From: Polyangium sp. 6x1
GTDB lineage: Bacteria; Myxococcota_A; Polyangia; Polyangiales; Polyangiaceae
Reading direction: 5' to 3'
Assembly: GCF_029946515.1 (NCBI RefSeq)
Contig: NZ_JARZHH010000030.1
Coordinates: 62,001-126,000, forward strand
DNA length: 64,000 bases
Positions 24,200 to 33,317 of this stretch are shown here, one piece after another (positions within the stretch are counted from its first letter, which is position 1; each line of letters begins with the position of its first letter). The translations under genes and the position numbers were made by a program. A model generated the notes under the pieces. It saw nothing but the letters and a program-made list of their open reading frames with translations. It was not told the DNA's origin and made no database searches.

Positions 24200-24970
24200 A
24201 TGTCCCAATCCTCCCTCGATCCCGCCCTTTACGCCCGCGCCCCGATCATGACCCTCGAGGGCGGTATCACCTTGTGCCGCGTCCTCGCAGAGTCCTGCCC
24301 CGCGGGTATGCCTTCCTCGGTGAAAAAGGCCGCCAAGCGGCTCGTCGAGACGGCCGAAGCCGCGCAGGTCGCGCATACGGCGCGCAAGAAGGCGCTCGGC
24401 AAGGGAACGGACGAAGATTCGCGGCCCATCGACCGTGCGGGCGACAATTCATGGAGCGCGCTGCGCGGGCGGCTCCAATCCTATGCGATGCTGCCCGAGG
24501 CCACGTATCCGGACGCGCGACGCGCGAACGAGATCCTCGCGGATCTGTTCGGCGAAGGCGGCCTCTCGTTCCTGACGGAGTCCTACCCGGAGCAATACGC
24601 CATCGCCGAGTCCGTGCTCCGGCGCATCGACGGCGAGGGATTCGCGACAGATATCGAGCGGATCGCGGGCAAGGAATTCCTCGACAACGTGCGCACGCAG
24701 CACGTCGCTTATGGGAAGATGGTCGCGGGCCTCCTCCAGCGCGAAACGGCGCTGACCGAGGATCTAGGCGAGCACATACGCGCCATGGGGGAAGAGCTCG
24801 TCGATTACGCGACGAAGGTGCTCGCCACGGTGGAGCGAAACGAGCCGGCGACGATCACGCGGGCCCGGACGGCGCTGCGGCCGATCGACGCGTTCCGGGA
24901 AGCCACGCAGAAGCGGCCCTCGGGCGGCAACGCGACCGGCGAGGCCGAGGGGTCTCCCGAGAACGGGTGA
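24200..24970 (+). CDS. Uncharacterised helical protein, paralogue of 5453
   Basis: The 256-residue soluble helical protein (VKKAAKRLVETAEAAQVAHT; ATITRARTALRPIDAFREAT) has a Gly/Asn/Glu-rich tail. It shares spacing and several motifs with the protein at 5453-6211, most clearly the ID(G/R)EG turn and the R-A-x-x-L-R-P-I helix before the tail. There is no catalytic motif or signal peptide. I do not recognise the family. Confidence 0.75.
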   Translation: MSQSSLDPALYARAPIMTLEGGITLCRVLAESCPAGMPSSVKKAAKRLVETAEAAQVAHTARKKALGKGTDEDSRPIDRAGDNSWSALRGRLQSYAMLPEATYPDARRANEILADLFGEGGLSFLTESYPEQYAIAESVLRRIDGEGFATDIERIAGKEFLDNVRTQHVAYGKMVAGLLQRETALTEDLGEHIRAMGEELVDYATKVLATVERNEPATITRARTALRPIDAFREATQKRPSGGNATGEAEGSPENG

Positions 24971-25246
24971 AGGCGGGCCGCGGAGGCCGATCGGTCTGGC
25001 CAAAGCTCCCGCAAGGTATGCAAGGAGGCCGATCGGGCGGGTGACGCAGCCTCGATGGCGTTCCGGGAGGCCAGGAGGCCTCCGGAGCCGATCCGAAAGG
25101 GGGCGCCAGAGACCGATGGGGTTGCTTGGGGCTGTTCCGACGTGTTCGGGAAGCCTTTTGGCTTGCCAGATCACAACCCCGAAGCGGGCAGAACCAGCTT
25201 GCTGCGCGTGAGCGTCCGTGAGTAGGCTTGCAACCCGAGGTGGGGC
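24971..25246. other. Intergenic stretch with GCCGATC-type repeats
   Basis: No gene is supported here. The motif GGAGGCCGATCGG occurs twice (about 24984 and 25023), and degenerate forms (GGAGCCGATC, GAGACCGATGGG) follow at about 30-60 nt spacing. Confidence 0.5.
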
Positions 25247-25429
25247 ATGGGGAACATCGGGCAACGTGTGCGTGGCGGGGTCGCGGGGATGGTGACGGTG
25301 TTGGGTGGAGTCTGCTTCCTCCCGGGCACCGAGGCATTGGCTGAGAACGGACGAACACCGGCTGCGTCGCAGGCCGAGCTACCGGTGGTCGTGGAGGTTC
25401 GCGTGCAGCTCGCGCAGGGTTGCCAGTGA
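25247..25429 (+). CDS. Small putative exported peptide
   Basis: This 60-residue frame has a basic start, a hydrophobic core (VAGMVTVLGGVCFLPG) and a possible signal-peptidase site after TEALA, leaving about 30 residues. Its stop overlaps the GTG of the next gene as GTGA, favouring a real, translationally coupled leader gene. No family is recognised. Confidence 0.45.
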   Translation: MGNIGQRVRGGVAGMVTVLGGVCFLPGTEALAENGRTPAASQAELPVVVEVRVQLAQGCQ

Positions 25430-26298
25430 ACGGTCATGTCAATACGCGACCGGCGAAAGATCTCCTGTGGCTGCGTCGTCTTTTCGTGGTCTTTGCGGTG
25501 CTGACGACAGGCTCGGCAGTTCGTTCGTATTGGGTGACTCGCGGTAATGTCGATCATGTCGATCTACTCTACAACGCGACACTCCTTCCGCTGGTATGGG
25601 GTGCGTGCGTGGTCGCATGGCGTGGCCGCTGGTCGGCGTTCGTCCTGCTTGCGGTGGTGCACAAATCGATCAGTGCGTTCGGCGCGTTCGTGTACTTCCT
25701 CGAGATGGCACTTCCAAGCTCGATGTTTCACTCCAGGAACCACCCGGAGTACCTTGCTTGGAACTTCGCGAGCTTCGCGCTCTCCGCAGCGATCCTCACC
25801 TACCTCTATCGGAAATACCCTCCTGACGTCCAAGGGTTCGCCCCCCGAGGGTCCCTCGTCCCTGCGCTCAGGATGCTGCAAGGAGGCTTCCTCCTCGTAG
25901 CCATCGCCATCACGCTTGACATCGCGCCCACGGTGGGCAGGCACCTGACTCAGGAAGGCACCCACGACCACACCTGTGCTTGGGTGTATGCGGAATTGAT
26001 GACGGCGGCATTTCTGGCCTATGCTGGTATCGCAGGACTACGAAACGACTGGCGAGCCTTCGTGTCGATGGGCCTCATCGGTCCAACACTCGCGGCATTC
26101 ACGAATTTCACGCATCTGAAAAGCGGCTACGAAGACGCTTACGGCACCGCCTACGCCCCCATTTCCCTCTCCCGCAACCTCCCCATCTTCGCCTTCGCGC
26201 TCTTCTCCGTCGTCTACCTGGCCCTTCGCTTCCCGCCCCGCCTCACCGCCCCTTCGACCCCGCCTGCCGCCGCCGCACCCTCTCCCGCAGCAGGTTGA
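25426..26298 (+). CDS. Multi-spanning membrane protein, unknown
   Basis: The 290-residue protein has seven or eight hydrophobic helices (for example LFVVFAVLTTGSAV, LLYNATLLPLVWGACVVAW, FASFALSAAILTYLY, AYAGIAGL, LPIFAFALFSVVYLALRF) and a Pro/Ala tail. It contains several His (HSRNHPEY, GTHDHTC). No known family is recognised. The GTG start overlaps the upstream small gene. Its last 56 nt overlap the convergent DedA gene. Confidence 0.7.
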   Translation: MNGHVNTRPAKDLLWLRRLFVVFAVLTTGSAVRSYWVTRGNVDHVDLLYNATLLPLVWGACVVAWRGRWSAFVLLAVVHKSISAFGAFVYFLEMALPSSMFHSRNHPEYLAWNFASFALSAAILTYLYRKYPPDVQGFAPRGSLVPALRMLQGGFLLVAIAITLDIAPTVGRHLTQEGTHDHTCAWVYAELMTAAFLAYAGIAGLRNDWRAFVSMGLIGPTLAAFTNFTHLKSGYEDAYGTAYAPISLSRNLPIFAFALFSVVYLALRFPPRLTAPSTPPAAAAPSPAAG

Positions 26299-26821
26299 AC
26301 CCGAACACCGAAAGGGCCGCGAGCACTGCTCCCATCGCGAGCCGCTCGTCCCACGCCCGCAGCTCCCCCCGCATCGCCTCGATGGCTTGCCCGAACAGAT
26401 ACCCCGCCCCCGTGACGACCACGGCCCACAACGCCGCCGAGATCACGTTCAGCACGACGAAACGGGCCGTCGGAATGCGGCTCAGCGCGATCGCGACAGG
26501 CGCCACGTTGCGCAGTCCGTAAATGAAGCGGTATCCGAGAATGAACAGCACCGGGTGCCGCTCGAGCAGCGACGTCGCCCGCCCGATGTGCGTCACGAGC
26601 TTCGGTCGACGATTGACGAAGGATGGTCCGAAGCGCTTGCCGCAGAAATACGCGACCTGGTCCCCCAGGACGGCCCCGACGAACGCCGTCAGCACGACGA
26701 ACAAATACCGCAGGTGCCGCTGGTGGGCCGCGAAGCCCCCCAGGATCGCCACGGTCTCCCCCTCGAAGAACGTGCCGATCAGCACGGCGACGTAGCCGTA
26801 CGTCTCGATGAAATGCTCCAC
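26243..26821 (-). CDS. DedA family membrane protein
   Basis: The 192-residue protein shows the DedA/SNARE-associated pattern: FFEGETVAILGGFAA near the start, LGDQVAYFCGKRFG, then GYRFIYGLRNVAPVAIALSR and NVISAALWAVVVTGAGYLFG. DedA proteins are inner-membrane flippases for phosphatidylethanolamine or undecaprenyl phosphate and affect envelope homeostasis. The Glu and Arg residues thought essential are present. The C-terminal tail is basic. Confidence 0.92.
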   Translation of the reverse strand: MEHFIETYGYVAVLIGTFFEGETVAILGGFAAHQRHLRYLFVVLTAFVGAVLGDQVAYFCGKRFGPSFVNRRPKLVTHIGRATSLLERHPVLFILGYRFIYGLRNVAPVAIALSRIPTARFVVLNVISAALWAVVVTGAGYLFGQAIEAMRGELRAWDERLAMGAVLAALSVFGFNLLRERVRRRQAGSKGR

Positions 26822-26844
26822 GTCCCCCCCGTGGCGTCACCCGC

Positions 26845-27693
26845 TCAGAATTCGATACGCCCCATCGAAAGCCGCACGCCCGCCGATTTCGGCGTCGCTT
26901 GCACGAGCTTGATCTCCGTCTTGTTCAGGAGGACGAGCGTGATCCCCGTCGCGACCAGCGCCGCGCCCACGCCGAGCGTGACGAAGCCGCCCGTCGTGAG
27001 GGATTTGTTCTCGCCCTGGGTCACCTTTCCTTCGCTGTTCAGCGTCGCGCCATCGGCGCTGTAACCAATGCCGAGCATGACCGCGCCGCCGAGGACCGCC
27101 GCGCCGCCGAAGCCGCCCAAAAGAAACCCGACCTGCCGGCCCATGAAGCTCCCCCCGTCGACATGCGCCACGACGTCGCCGCCCACGTTCGACAGGAAAA
27201 ATCCCCGCGACGGCACCATTCCGTCGGCGCCGAAGAAAAAGACCTCATTTTTGCGGCCGTTCACGATCCGGTCGCAAGGCGCCTCGCACGCCGTCCGCAC
27301 GAAGATCCCCTCGCCCGCCCGGTCCGAGACCACCCCCGCGATCCGCAAGAGCTTCACCCCCGGCCGGTCCACCTCGATGTGAATCCGCGGCGCGCCTTTC
27401 GCCGGCGCCTCGGCCGCCTCTTTCGCGGGCTCCTTCGCCGGCTCCGCAGCCGGCGGCGGCGCGGGCGGTGATTCCTCGGGCTTCGCAATGCCAGACGGCG
27501 GCGCCGTGGGCTCGGCTGCCGCGGGCACCTCGGGCGACGCCTTGTTCTGCCCCGGCGCGGGCGGCGTGGGCGCGGCGCCGGGCGGCGTGACGGGCGAATC
27601 GGGCGGGCCCGGGATGGCCTGGGCAAACGCGGACGACGCGAAGGCAAGGGTGACGAGGACGGAGGCGAGGCAGGCAGAGCGCATGACGCTCAT
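26845..27693 (-). CDS. Exported Pro-rich protein with membrane segments
   Basis: The 282-residue protein has a signal peptide (AFASSAFAQ) and about 70 residues of Pro/Ala/Glu-rich linker. A beta domain follows (IHIEVDRPGVKLLRIAGVVS; RTACEAPCDRIV), then two hydrophobic segments near 185-245. The layout is common in myxobacterial envelope proteins carrying a PEGA-like carbohydrate or peptidoglycan-contact domain, but I cannot assign it firmly. It starts 23 nt after the DedA gene would end a shared transcript, so its promoter is likely upstream. Confidence 0.65.
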   Translation of the reverse strand: MSVMRSACLASVLVTLAFASSAFAQAIPGPPDSPVTPPGAAPTPPAPGQNKASPEVPAAAEPTAPPSGIAKPEESPPAPPPAAEPAKEPAKEAAEAPAKGAPRIHIEVDRPGVKLLRIAGVVSDRAGEGIFVRTACEAPCDRIVNGRKNEVFFFGADGMVPSRGFFLSNVGGDVVAHVDGGSFMGRQVGFLLGGFGGAAVLGGAVMLGIGYSADGATLNSEGKVTQGENKSLTTGGFVTLGVGAALVATGITLVLLNKTEIKLVQATPKSAGVRLSMGRIEF

Positions 27694-27734
27694 CGGATAC
27701 TGGCGAAACGCGCCTCCGGCAAGGGGAAATACGA

Positions 27735-28493
27735 TCAGCGCCGCCACTTCCGGCCGAACAGGAATCGAATCGCGCCGGGCGCTCGCCGTCGCCAGTGTTT
27801 TTCGTTGTGGGCGCCGCGCTTTGCCGCGACGAACTTCAGCGAATGCGGATCATAGCCCCGCCGGACGAACTGATGCGCGAGGCGCTCGGCCGCCCGCAAG
27901 AGGCCGCCGCCCGCCTCCAGCGCGCCCGCGTCGAGGTAAATGCGCGAGGCGCGCGGGCGCGGCTGCGAATCGAGCCAGTCGAACATCGCGCCGCTCCCGA
28001 CCTGGAGCGACGGCGACATGCTCATCGCCAGCCCGAATCGATCGGGCGCGCGGAGGTGCACGTAAAGCGCGGCGAGCCCGCCCATCGACGAGCCGCCGAC
28101 GCCCGTGTCGGCCGGATCCGTGGACACCCCGAAATGATGCTCGATATGGGGGCCGAGCCCGCCGCGTATCCAGTCGAGCAAAAGCTCGAGCCTGCCAGGG
28201 CCGCTCCGCGTCGGGAACGGCGAGAGCTCCTCGATGCGCTCGTGCCCGCCGTGATCGATGCCCACGATCACGGGCACGCGTTCGCCGCGGGCCGCGAGCC
28301 GCGCCCCCACGTCGTGCAGGTGCCAGCCGCCGGCGAACGAGGGTTCGTCGTGAAAGAGGTTCTGCCCGTCGAAAAGGTAGAGCACAGGCGGCCTCGTCGG
28401 CGAGCGTCGCGGCGGGACGTACACGCGCACGTGCCGCGCCGAGAGGCCGGGAACGTGAAACGGGCCGAGGAGATGAACGGTAGGTTCGGACAT
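27735..28493 (-). CDS. Esterase (putative esterase D/Fes-type alpha/beta hydrolase)
   Basis: The 252-residue protein has LYLFDGQNLFHDE near the N-terminus, the nucleophile elbow GVGGSSMGGLAAL (Ser in GSSMGG), a later Asp, and GAHNEKHWRRR carrying the catalytic His. This is the pattern of feruloyl/enterochelin-esterase-like hydrolases. It lacks a signal peptide, so it is cytoplasmic. The substrate is unknown. It is divergent from the NOS fusion gene 118 nt away. Confidence 0.88.
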   Translation of the reverse strand: MSEPTVHLLGPFHVPGLSARHVRVYVPPRRSPTRPPVLYLFDGQNLFHDEPSFAGGWHLHDVGARLAARGERVPVIVGIDHGGHERIEELSPFPTRSGPGRLELLLDWIRGGLGPHIEHHFGVSTDPADTGVGGSSMGGLAALYVHLRAPDRFGLAMSMSPSLQVGSGAMFDWLDSQPRPRASRIYLDAGALEAGGGLLRAAERLAHQFVRRGYDPHSLKFVAAKRGAHNEKHWRRRAPGAIRFLFGRKWRR

Positions 28494-28611
28494 GAGGTAG
28501 CGGAAAACGCGCGCCGAGGACACACTCGCGCCGCGCGAGCGCGCGGTGTTGTCGCACATTTTCGGCGGTCTTGCGAGGCCGCGCGCATGGATGGTAAGGG
28601 ACGTACCGATA

Positions 28612-31600
28612 ATGAGCCACGAGATCGAAGGCTTGATCCGCGAGGCCGGCCTGCTCGAAGGCCTCGGGCAGGACGCGACGAACGGCCTGCTCGAGCGGAT
28701 CGCCGTCCAGCGGTACGAATCCGGCGCGCAGATCGTGCGGGAGGGTGAAATCGGGGACGCGGCCTTCGTTCTGGTCGAGGGCATTTGCCAGGTGTTTGGC
28801 GCGCGGCCGGGCGGCGGCGTGATCCGCCTCGCCCGCCTCGAGCCCGGCGCGCTCTTCGGCGAGCAGGCCTTGCTCGGCCGCGCGGGCGGGCGAAGGGCGG
28901 CCACCGTACGCGCGACGGGCCCCGTCGCCGTGGCCCGCATCGCCGCCCAGGATTTCCGCAATGCCCTGCCGCCCGACCACCCCCGCCGCGAGGCACTCGT
29001 GCGCCTCGGCGAGGCGCAGCTCCGCGACCGGCTCGTGCAGCAATCGAGCCTCTTTCGCACGTTGAAGGAGCTCGGCGGATCCGAGGGCGACGGCCTCGGC
29101 GCCCAGCTCGTCACGTTCGAGCGCGGCGAGGCGCTTTTTTATCAGGGCGAGCCGGCCGACGCCGTGTATGTCGTCATTTCCGGCGCCGTCGGCGTGTATG
29201 TCGACAAAGACGGGCGCCCGCAGCTCCTCTCCCGCGTCGAGGCGGGCCATTGCGTCGGCGAGCGCGGCCTCTTGCGCCGCGAGTCCCGCGCGGCCACGGC
29301 CGTCGCCGAGGAACCGGTCACGGCCTTCCGCGTGCCCGGTGATCGATTCCTCGCGATTCTCGAACAGTCCGCCGAGCTGCGCGAGTATTTCGACAGCCTG
29401 GAGAGCGTGTACGAGCTGCCCCACCGCGGGTTCGTCACCATCTTCGCGGGCAGGTTCCTGGGCAAACCCTGCATCACCTCGCTGTATCACCTGCCCCGCG
29501 GCCGCCACGCCGTCGCCTCCCACGTCCCGGGCGAGGAGCTCCACCACCTCGCCGTCAGCGAGCCGGGGCTCGAAGGCCCGGCGGGCGAGCGCGGCAAATA
29601 CCGGTTCATCGACGCGCGCCGCGGCCTCGAACGCGAAATCGTCGTCACCCCCGACGACGGCCGCATCCTCTCGTTCACCGCCCGCGGCGACTGGGTCGAT
29701 CTGCCCACGCTCTTCGCGCTCGCCCTCGAAGGCGGCTCCCTCTCGCCCTGGCAATGCGCCGCGTTCACCGAGACGGGCTCGATCGACCTCGAATCGCCGC
29801 CCTCGCTCCGGCCCGACGACGAGATCGTCTGCACCTGCATGCGCGTGCGCAGGCGCGACCTCCGCCGCGCCATCCTCGCCGGCTGCAATACGCCCGAGGC
29901 CATTCGCGACCGCACCCGCGCCGGCAGCGCGTGCGGCGCGTGCCTGCCCCGCATCGCGGACATGCTCGGCAAGAGCGCATGGACCTCGGCCGAGATCGTC
30001 TCCGCCACGGACGTTTGTCCGGGCGTACGCGCGTTCCGCCTCGTCCCGCGGGGCGGCGAGGTCCTCCAAGCCACGCCGGGCCAGCACATCGTCATCCAGG
30101 CCGAAATCGACGGCCGCCTCATCGAGCGCCCGTATACCCTCTCGGCGCCCACGTCGAGCGGCCATTACGAGATCACGGTCAAGCGGCTCCCGGGCGGCGT
30201 GTTTTCCACCTGGCTCTTCGAGCGCCGCCCCGAGGACGCGCTCATCCGCGTCTCCGCGCCCGGCGGCCATTTCACGATGCCGGCGAACGAGCGCCCGGTC
30301 GTCTACCTCGTCGCCGGCATCGGCGTGACGCCCGCCATCGCGGCGTGCCGCGCGATCCGCGAAAAGGGAAGCGCCCGCCGCGTCCACGTCGATTACTCGG
30401 CCCACAGCCCCGCCTCGGCGCCTTATGCCGACGAGCTCCACGCGCTCGCCGCCGCGTGCCCGAACCTCACGGCCCGCATTCGTTTCACCGAGGTCTGGGG
30501 ACGGCTCGACGCCGCGGAGGTCGCCTCGCTCGTCGAGGCCCACCCCGACGCCGAATGGTTCCTCTGCGGCCCCATTCCCTACCTCCGCGCGATGAGCCAG
30601 CTCCTGCTCGAACAAGGCGTGCTCGATACGCACCTGCACATCGAGGAGTTCATCGCGGGCAGCGTCGTCGTCGCGCAGCCCGGCCGCAGGCCCTCCTTGC
30701 TCGCGCCCCCGACGCTCGCGCCCCCCGTGCACGTCCCGCCATTGCACCTGCCGCCTTCATTCCCCGCGAGCCTCCTCCCGAAAGCACCGCCGGCCGTCAA
30801 CATCTCCTATGCGCCGGCCTCGTCCGCGCGCCCCGCCGCGCCGCCTCCCTCCGCGCCGCCGAGCGCCCCCGCGCCGCACGCCTCCGGCATGCTCCCGCCG
30901 GCCCCCGGCACCATCGCGCCGCCGTCTTCCGCGCCATCTTCCTCGCCGTCGCCCTCCTCCCGCTCACGGACGGACGGGGTTTGTCCCTTCGCGCACGGCA
31001 CACACCGGGAGGACGGGCTCGGCGTCATTCCGCCGGTCGTCGCGGGGCAGGACACGAGCGTCGCCGAGGAGGCGCGCGCCTATCTCGCCCAGTTTTATCG
31101 AGAAAAGGGGGCGCCCCGGGCCTTCGAGGTGCGATGGGCCCAGGTCTCCGCCGAGCTCGAACGCACGGGCACGTATGTCCAGACGTACGACGAGCTCTCC
31201 TTCGGCGCCAAGCTCGCCTGGCGAAACTCCACGCGCTGCATCGGGCGCCTCTTCTGGAACGGCCTCGAAGTGCGCGACATGCGCAATCTCACGGACGAGG
31301 ACGAAATCCTTTCGGCCCTGGTCGAGCACATCGAGCTCGCCACGCACGGCGGAAACCTCCGCGCCATGATGACCGTGCTCGCCCCGGCGAGCCGCGCCGG
31401 CGAGGGTCCGCGCATCTGGAACGGCCAGCTCCTGCGATATGCGGGCTACCTGAACCCGGACGGCACCGTCACGGGGGATCCGATGAACGTCGAGCTCACG
31501 ACGAAAGCGCTCGAGCTCGGCTGGAAAGGCGGCGCGCGCACGCGCTTCGACCTGCTCCCGCTCATCGTAAAGCTCCCTGGCCGGGAGCCGCGCTGGATGG

Positions 31601-32154
31601 AAATCCCTCGCCGCATCGTGCGCGAGGTACCGCTCGTGCACCCCGAGCTGCCGTGGTTCGCCTCGCTCGGGCTCCGCTGGTACGCGCTTCCGGCCGTCTC
31701 CGAGATGCTGCTCGACATCGGCGGCGTGAAATATCCGGCTGCGCCTTTCAACGGCTGGTACATGGCGACCGAGATCGGCGCGCGCAATTTCAGCGATCCC
31801 TATCGATACAACATGCTCCCCGCGATCGCCGAGCGGCTCGGCCTCGACACCCAGCGCGCCTCCTCGCTCTGGCGTGATCGTGCGCAGATCGAGCTCGTCC
31901 GGGCCGTCACGCACTCGTTCGAGCGCGCGGGCGTCAAGATCGTCGACCACCACACGGCCGCGGAGGATTTCGTGCAGTTTGCCCAGACCGAGCAAGGCCA
32001 GGGCCGCTGCGTGCACATGCGCTGGAGCTGGGTCGTCCCGCCGATCGGCGGCAGCGCGACGTCGGTGTTCCACATGGACGAAGACCTCCACCCCGACGTC
32101 ACGCTCAAGCCGAACCTCTTCTATCAGCCGAAGCCCTGGGCGCCGACGGTCTGA
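28612..32154 (+). CDS. Nitric oxide synthase fused to cNMP domains and reductase
   Basis: This 1180-residue multidomain enzyme has cNMP-binding domain 1 (about 20-115), cNMP-binding domain 2 (about 155-255) and a linker domain. Next come a BFD-like [2Fe-2S] module (CTCMRVRRRDLRRA ... GSACGACLP, about 407-445) and a ferredoxin-reductase module (460-683; RPYTLSAP for FAD, VAGIGVTPA and FLCGPIPYL for NAD(P)H). A 100-residue Pro/Ser linker leads to a NOS oxygenase (790-1180). Heme-ligating Cys876 lies in WRNSTRCIGRLFW; GWYMATEIGARN carries the arginine-binding Glu; RWSWVVPPIGG is the pterin region. It resembles the Sorangium NOS in placing the reductase first. It makes NO from L-arginine; the cNMP domains imply cyclic-nucleotide control. 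Confidence 0.93.
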   Translation: MSHEIEGLIREAGLLEGLGQDATNGLLERIAVQRYESGAQIVREGEIGDAAFVLVEGICQVFGARPGGGVIRLARLEPGALFGEQALLGRAGGRRAATVRATGPVAVARIAAQDFRNALPPDHPRREALVRLGEAQLRDRLVQQSSLFRTLKELGGSEGDGLGAQLVTFERGEALFYQGEPADAVYVVISGAVGVYVDKDGRPQLLSRVEAGHCVGERGLLRRESRAATAVAEEPVTAFRVPGDRFLAILEQSAELREYFDSLESVYELPHRGFVTIFAGRFLGKPCITSLYHLPRGRHAVASHVPGEELHHLAVSEPGLEGPAGERGKYRFIDARRGLEREIVVTPDDGRILSFTARGDWVDLPTLFALALEGGSLSPWQCAAFTETGSIDLESPPSLRPDDEIVCTCMRVRRRDLRRAILAGCNTPEAIRDRTRAGSACGACLPRIADMLGKSAWTSAEIVSATDVCPGVRAFRLVPRGGEVLQATPGQHIVIQAEIDGRLIERPYTLSAPTSSGHYEITVKRLPGGVFSTWLFERRPEDALIRVSAPGGHFTMPANERPVVYLVAGIGVTPAIAACRAIREKGSARRVHVDYSAHSPASAPYADELHALAAACPNLTARIRFTEVWGRLDAAEVASLVEAHPDAEWFLCGPIPYLRAMSQLLLEQGVLDTHLHIEEFIAGSVVVAQPGRRPSLLAPPTLAPPVHVPPLHLPPSFPASLLPKAPPAVNISYAPASSARPAAPPPSAPPSAPAPHASGMLPPAPGTIAPPSSAPSSSPSPSSRSRTDGVCPFAHGTHREDGLGVIPPVVAGQDTSVAEEARAYLAQFYREKGAPRAFEVRWAQVSAELERTGTYVQTYDELSFGAKLAWRNSTRCIGRLFWNGLEVRDMRNLTDEDEILSALVEHIELATHGGNLRAMMTVLAPASRAGEGPRIWNGQLLRYAGYLNPDGTVTGDPMNVELTTKALELGWKGGARTRFDLLPLIVKLPGREPRWMEIPRRIVREVPLVHPELPWFASLGLRWYALPAVSEMLLDIGGVKYPAAPFNGWYMATEIGARNFSDPYRYNMLPAIAERLGLDTQRASSLWRDRAQIELVRAVTHSFERAGVKIVDHHTAAEDFVQFAQTEQGQGRCVHMRWSWVVPPIGGSATSVFHMDEDLHPDVTLKPNLFYQPKPWAPTV

Positions 32155-32158
32155 GTTT

Positions 32159-32247
32159 CCCTCACGTGCGACGAATTTCTGCTTCGGACATGCATCGTCG
32201 CGCGGGTCTCTGAACGCCCGAGCGCAGCCTTTCGTCGCACGTGAGGG
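32159..32247. repeat. 17-nt perfect inverted repeat after NOS gene
   Basis: CCCTCACGTGCGACGAA (32159-32175) and its exact reverse complement (32231-32247) enclose 55 nt. Inside, a second, imperfect hairpin (GCGCGGG with CCCGAGCGC) can stack. It begins 4 nt after the NOS stop codon. It may be a transcript-stabilising or terminating structure, a site for a regulator, or the scar of a small element. Confidence 0.85.
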
Positions 32248-32380
32248 GTGACCTTACGGAATGGTCAATGGAATGGCGTACACTTTCTCGCCGATTGTCT
32301 CGTAGACGTGACGAGACAGACTATGCAAAAGGTAAAAACCAGCTAGGCTGTCTGTTGCGTACGTTTTCATGGGAGGTCCA

Positions 32381-33238
32381 ATGGCTCCGCACGTCCTGCT
32401 CGTCGATGACAGCACCACCGTTCGTATGGTCATCGCCGCAGAGCTGCGGGAGGCCGGCTTCCGGGTGACACCCGTGCCCACGCTCGACGCGGCAAGGCGC
32501 GCCATCGCGCTGCACCGCGAGCGCGACCCGTTCCACCTCGCCATCCTGGACGTGCTCCTGCCCGACGGCGACGGGATCGACCTGCTCCGCGAGATTCGCC
32601 GCGATCCTGCGCTCGTGCGCCTGCCGGTCATGATCCTGTCGAGCGACGCGCGCTTCGGCTCGCGCCTCCGCGGCCTCGGCGTCGGCGCCGACGACTTCGT
32701 GGGCAAACCCCACTCGAAATCGTTCCTGATCAGCCGCGCCCACGCCCTCACCGGGAGCCCGCAAGCCGAGGCCGCGCCGCGCGCCTTCCGCGTGCTGCTC
32801 GTCGACGCCGACAGCGCCCTGCGCGAGGCGCTCGCGAAGGTCCTGCGCATCGGGCACAGCTGTGACGTCGTCTCGCTGGAGAGCGTCGACCAGGCCGCCC
32901 AGTTCCTCGACCTCGATGGCGCGCGCGTCGACGGCGCCGTGGTCGACCGGAGGTGCTTCCTCCGCGTGCTCGGCCTCCTCCGGGCGAAGCAGCCGAGCGG
33001 CGTGCCCATCATCGTGCTCGACGATTCGCCCGCGGCCACCTGGCCTCCCGCGGCGGCGCCGAAGCGCAACGCGGCCCTCGCCTCCGCGCTGGTCATGCCC
33101 CGCACGATCGAGCCGAGCACCGTGGCCGACGTCATGGTGCGCAGGCTGATCGAGGAAGCCTCCCCGGCCCCCTCGTCGAGCAGCAAAATCCCGATTGGCA
33201 CCATTGACGCCGCGCGTCGCCTCGCGCGAGGCGCCTGA
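32381..33238 (+). CDS. Response regulator with two REC domains
   Basis: The 285-residue protein starts VLLVDDSTTVRMVIAAELRE. REC 1 (about 1-120) has the acidic pair DD, phospho-acceptor Asp in LAILDVLLPDGDG, a Ser in ILSSDAR and Lys in FVGKPHSK. REC 2 (about 140-250) starts VLLVDADSALREAL but its acceptor region reads GAVVDRRC and is degenerate. There is no output domain, so it acts by protein contacts. GGAGG sits 5 nt before ATG 32381; the ATG at 32369 overlaps that site. No adjacent kinase. Confidence 0.9.
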   Translation: MAPHVLLVDDSTTVRMVIAAELREAGFRVTPVPTLDAARRAIALHRERDPFHLAILDVLLPDGDGIDLLREIRRDPALVRLPVMILSSDARFGSRLRGLGVGADDFVGKPHSKSFLISRAHALTGSPQAEAAPRAFRVLLVDADSALREALAKVLRIGHSCDVVSLESVDQAAQFLDLDGARVDGAVVDRRCFLRVLGLLRAKQPSGVPIIVLDDSPAATWPPAAAPKRNAALASALVMPRTIEPSTVADVMVRRLIEEASPAPSSSSKIPIGTIDAARRLARGA

Positions 33239-33317
33239 ACCATTTGTGGGTCCAGCCCCACCGAAATGACAGAAAGCTGAAACTCGTGGGCGGAGGCGAC
33301 GGGTAGCCTTCGTTGCC

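Noticed and set aside
27850-30747. A 965-codon open frame antisense to the esterase and NOS genes
   Set aside because: It crosses two genes with clear catalytic motifs on other frames and has no domain of its own.
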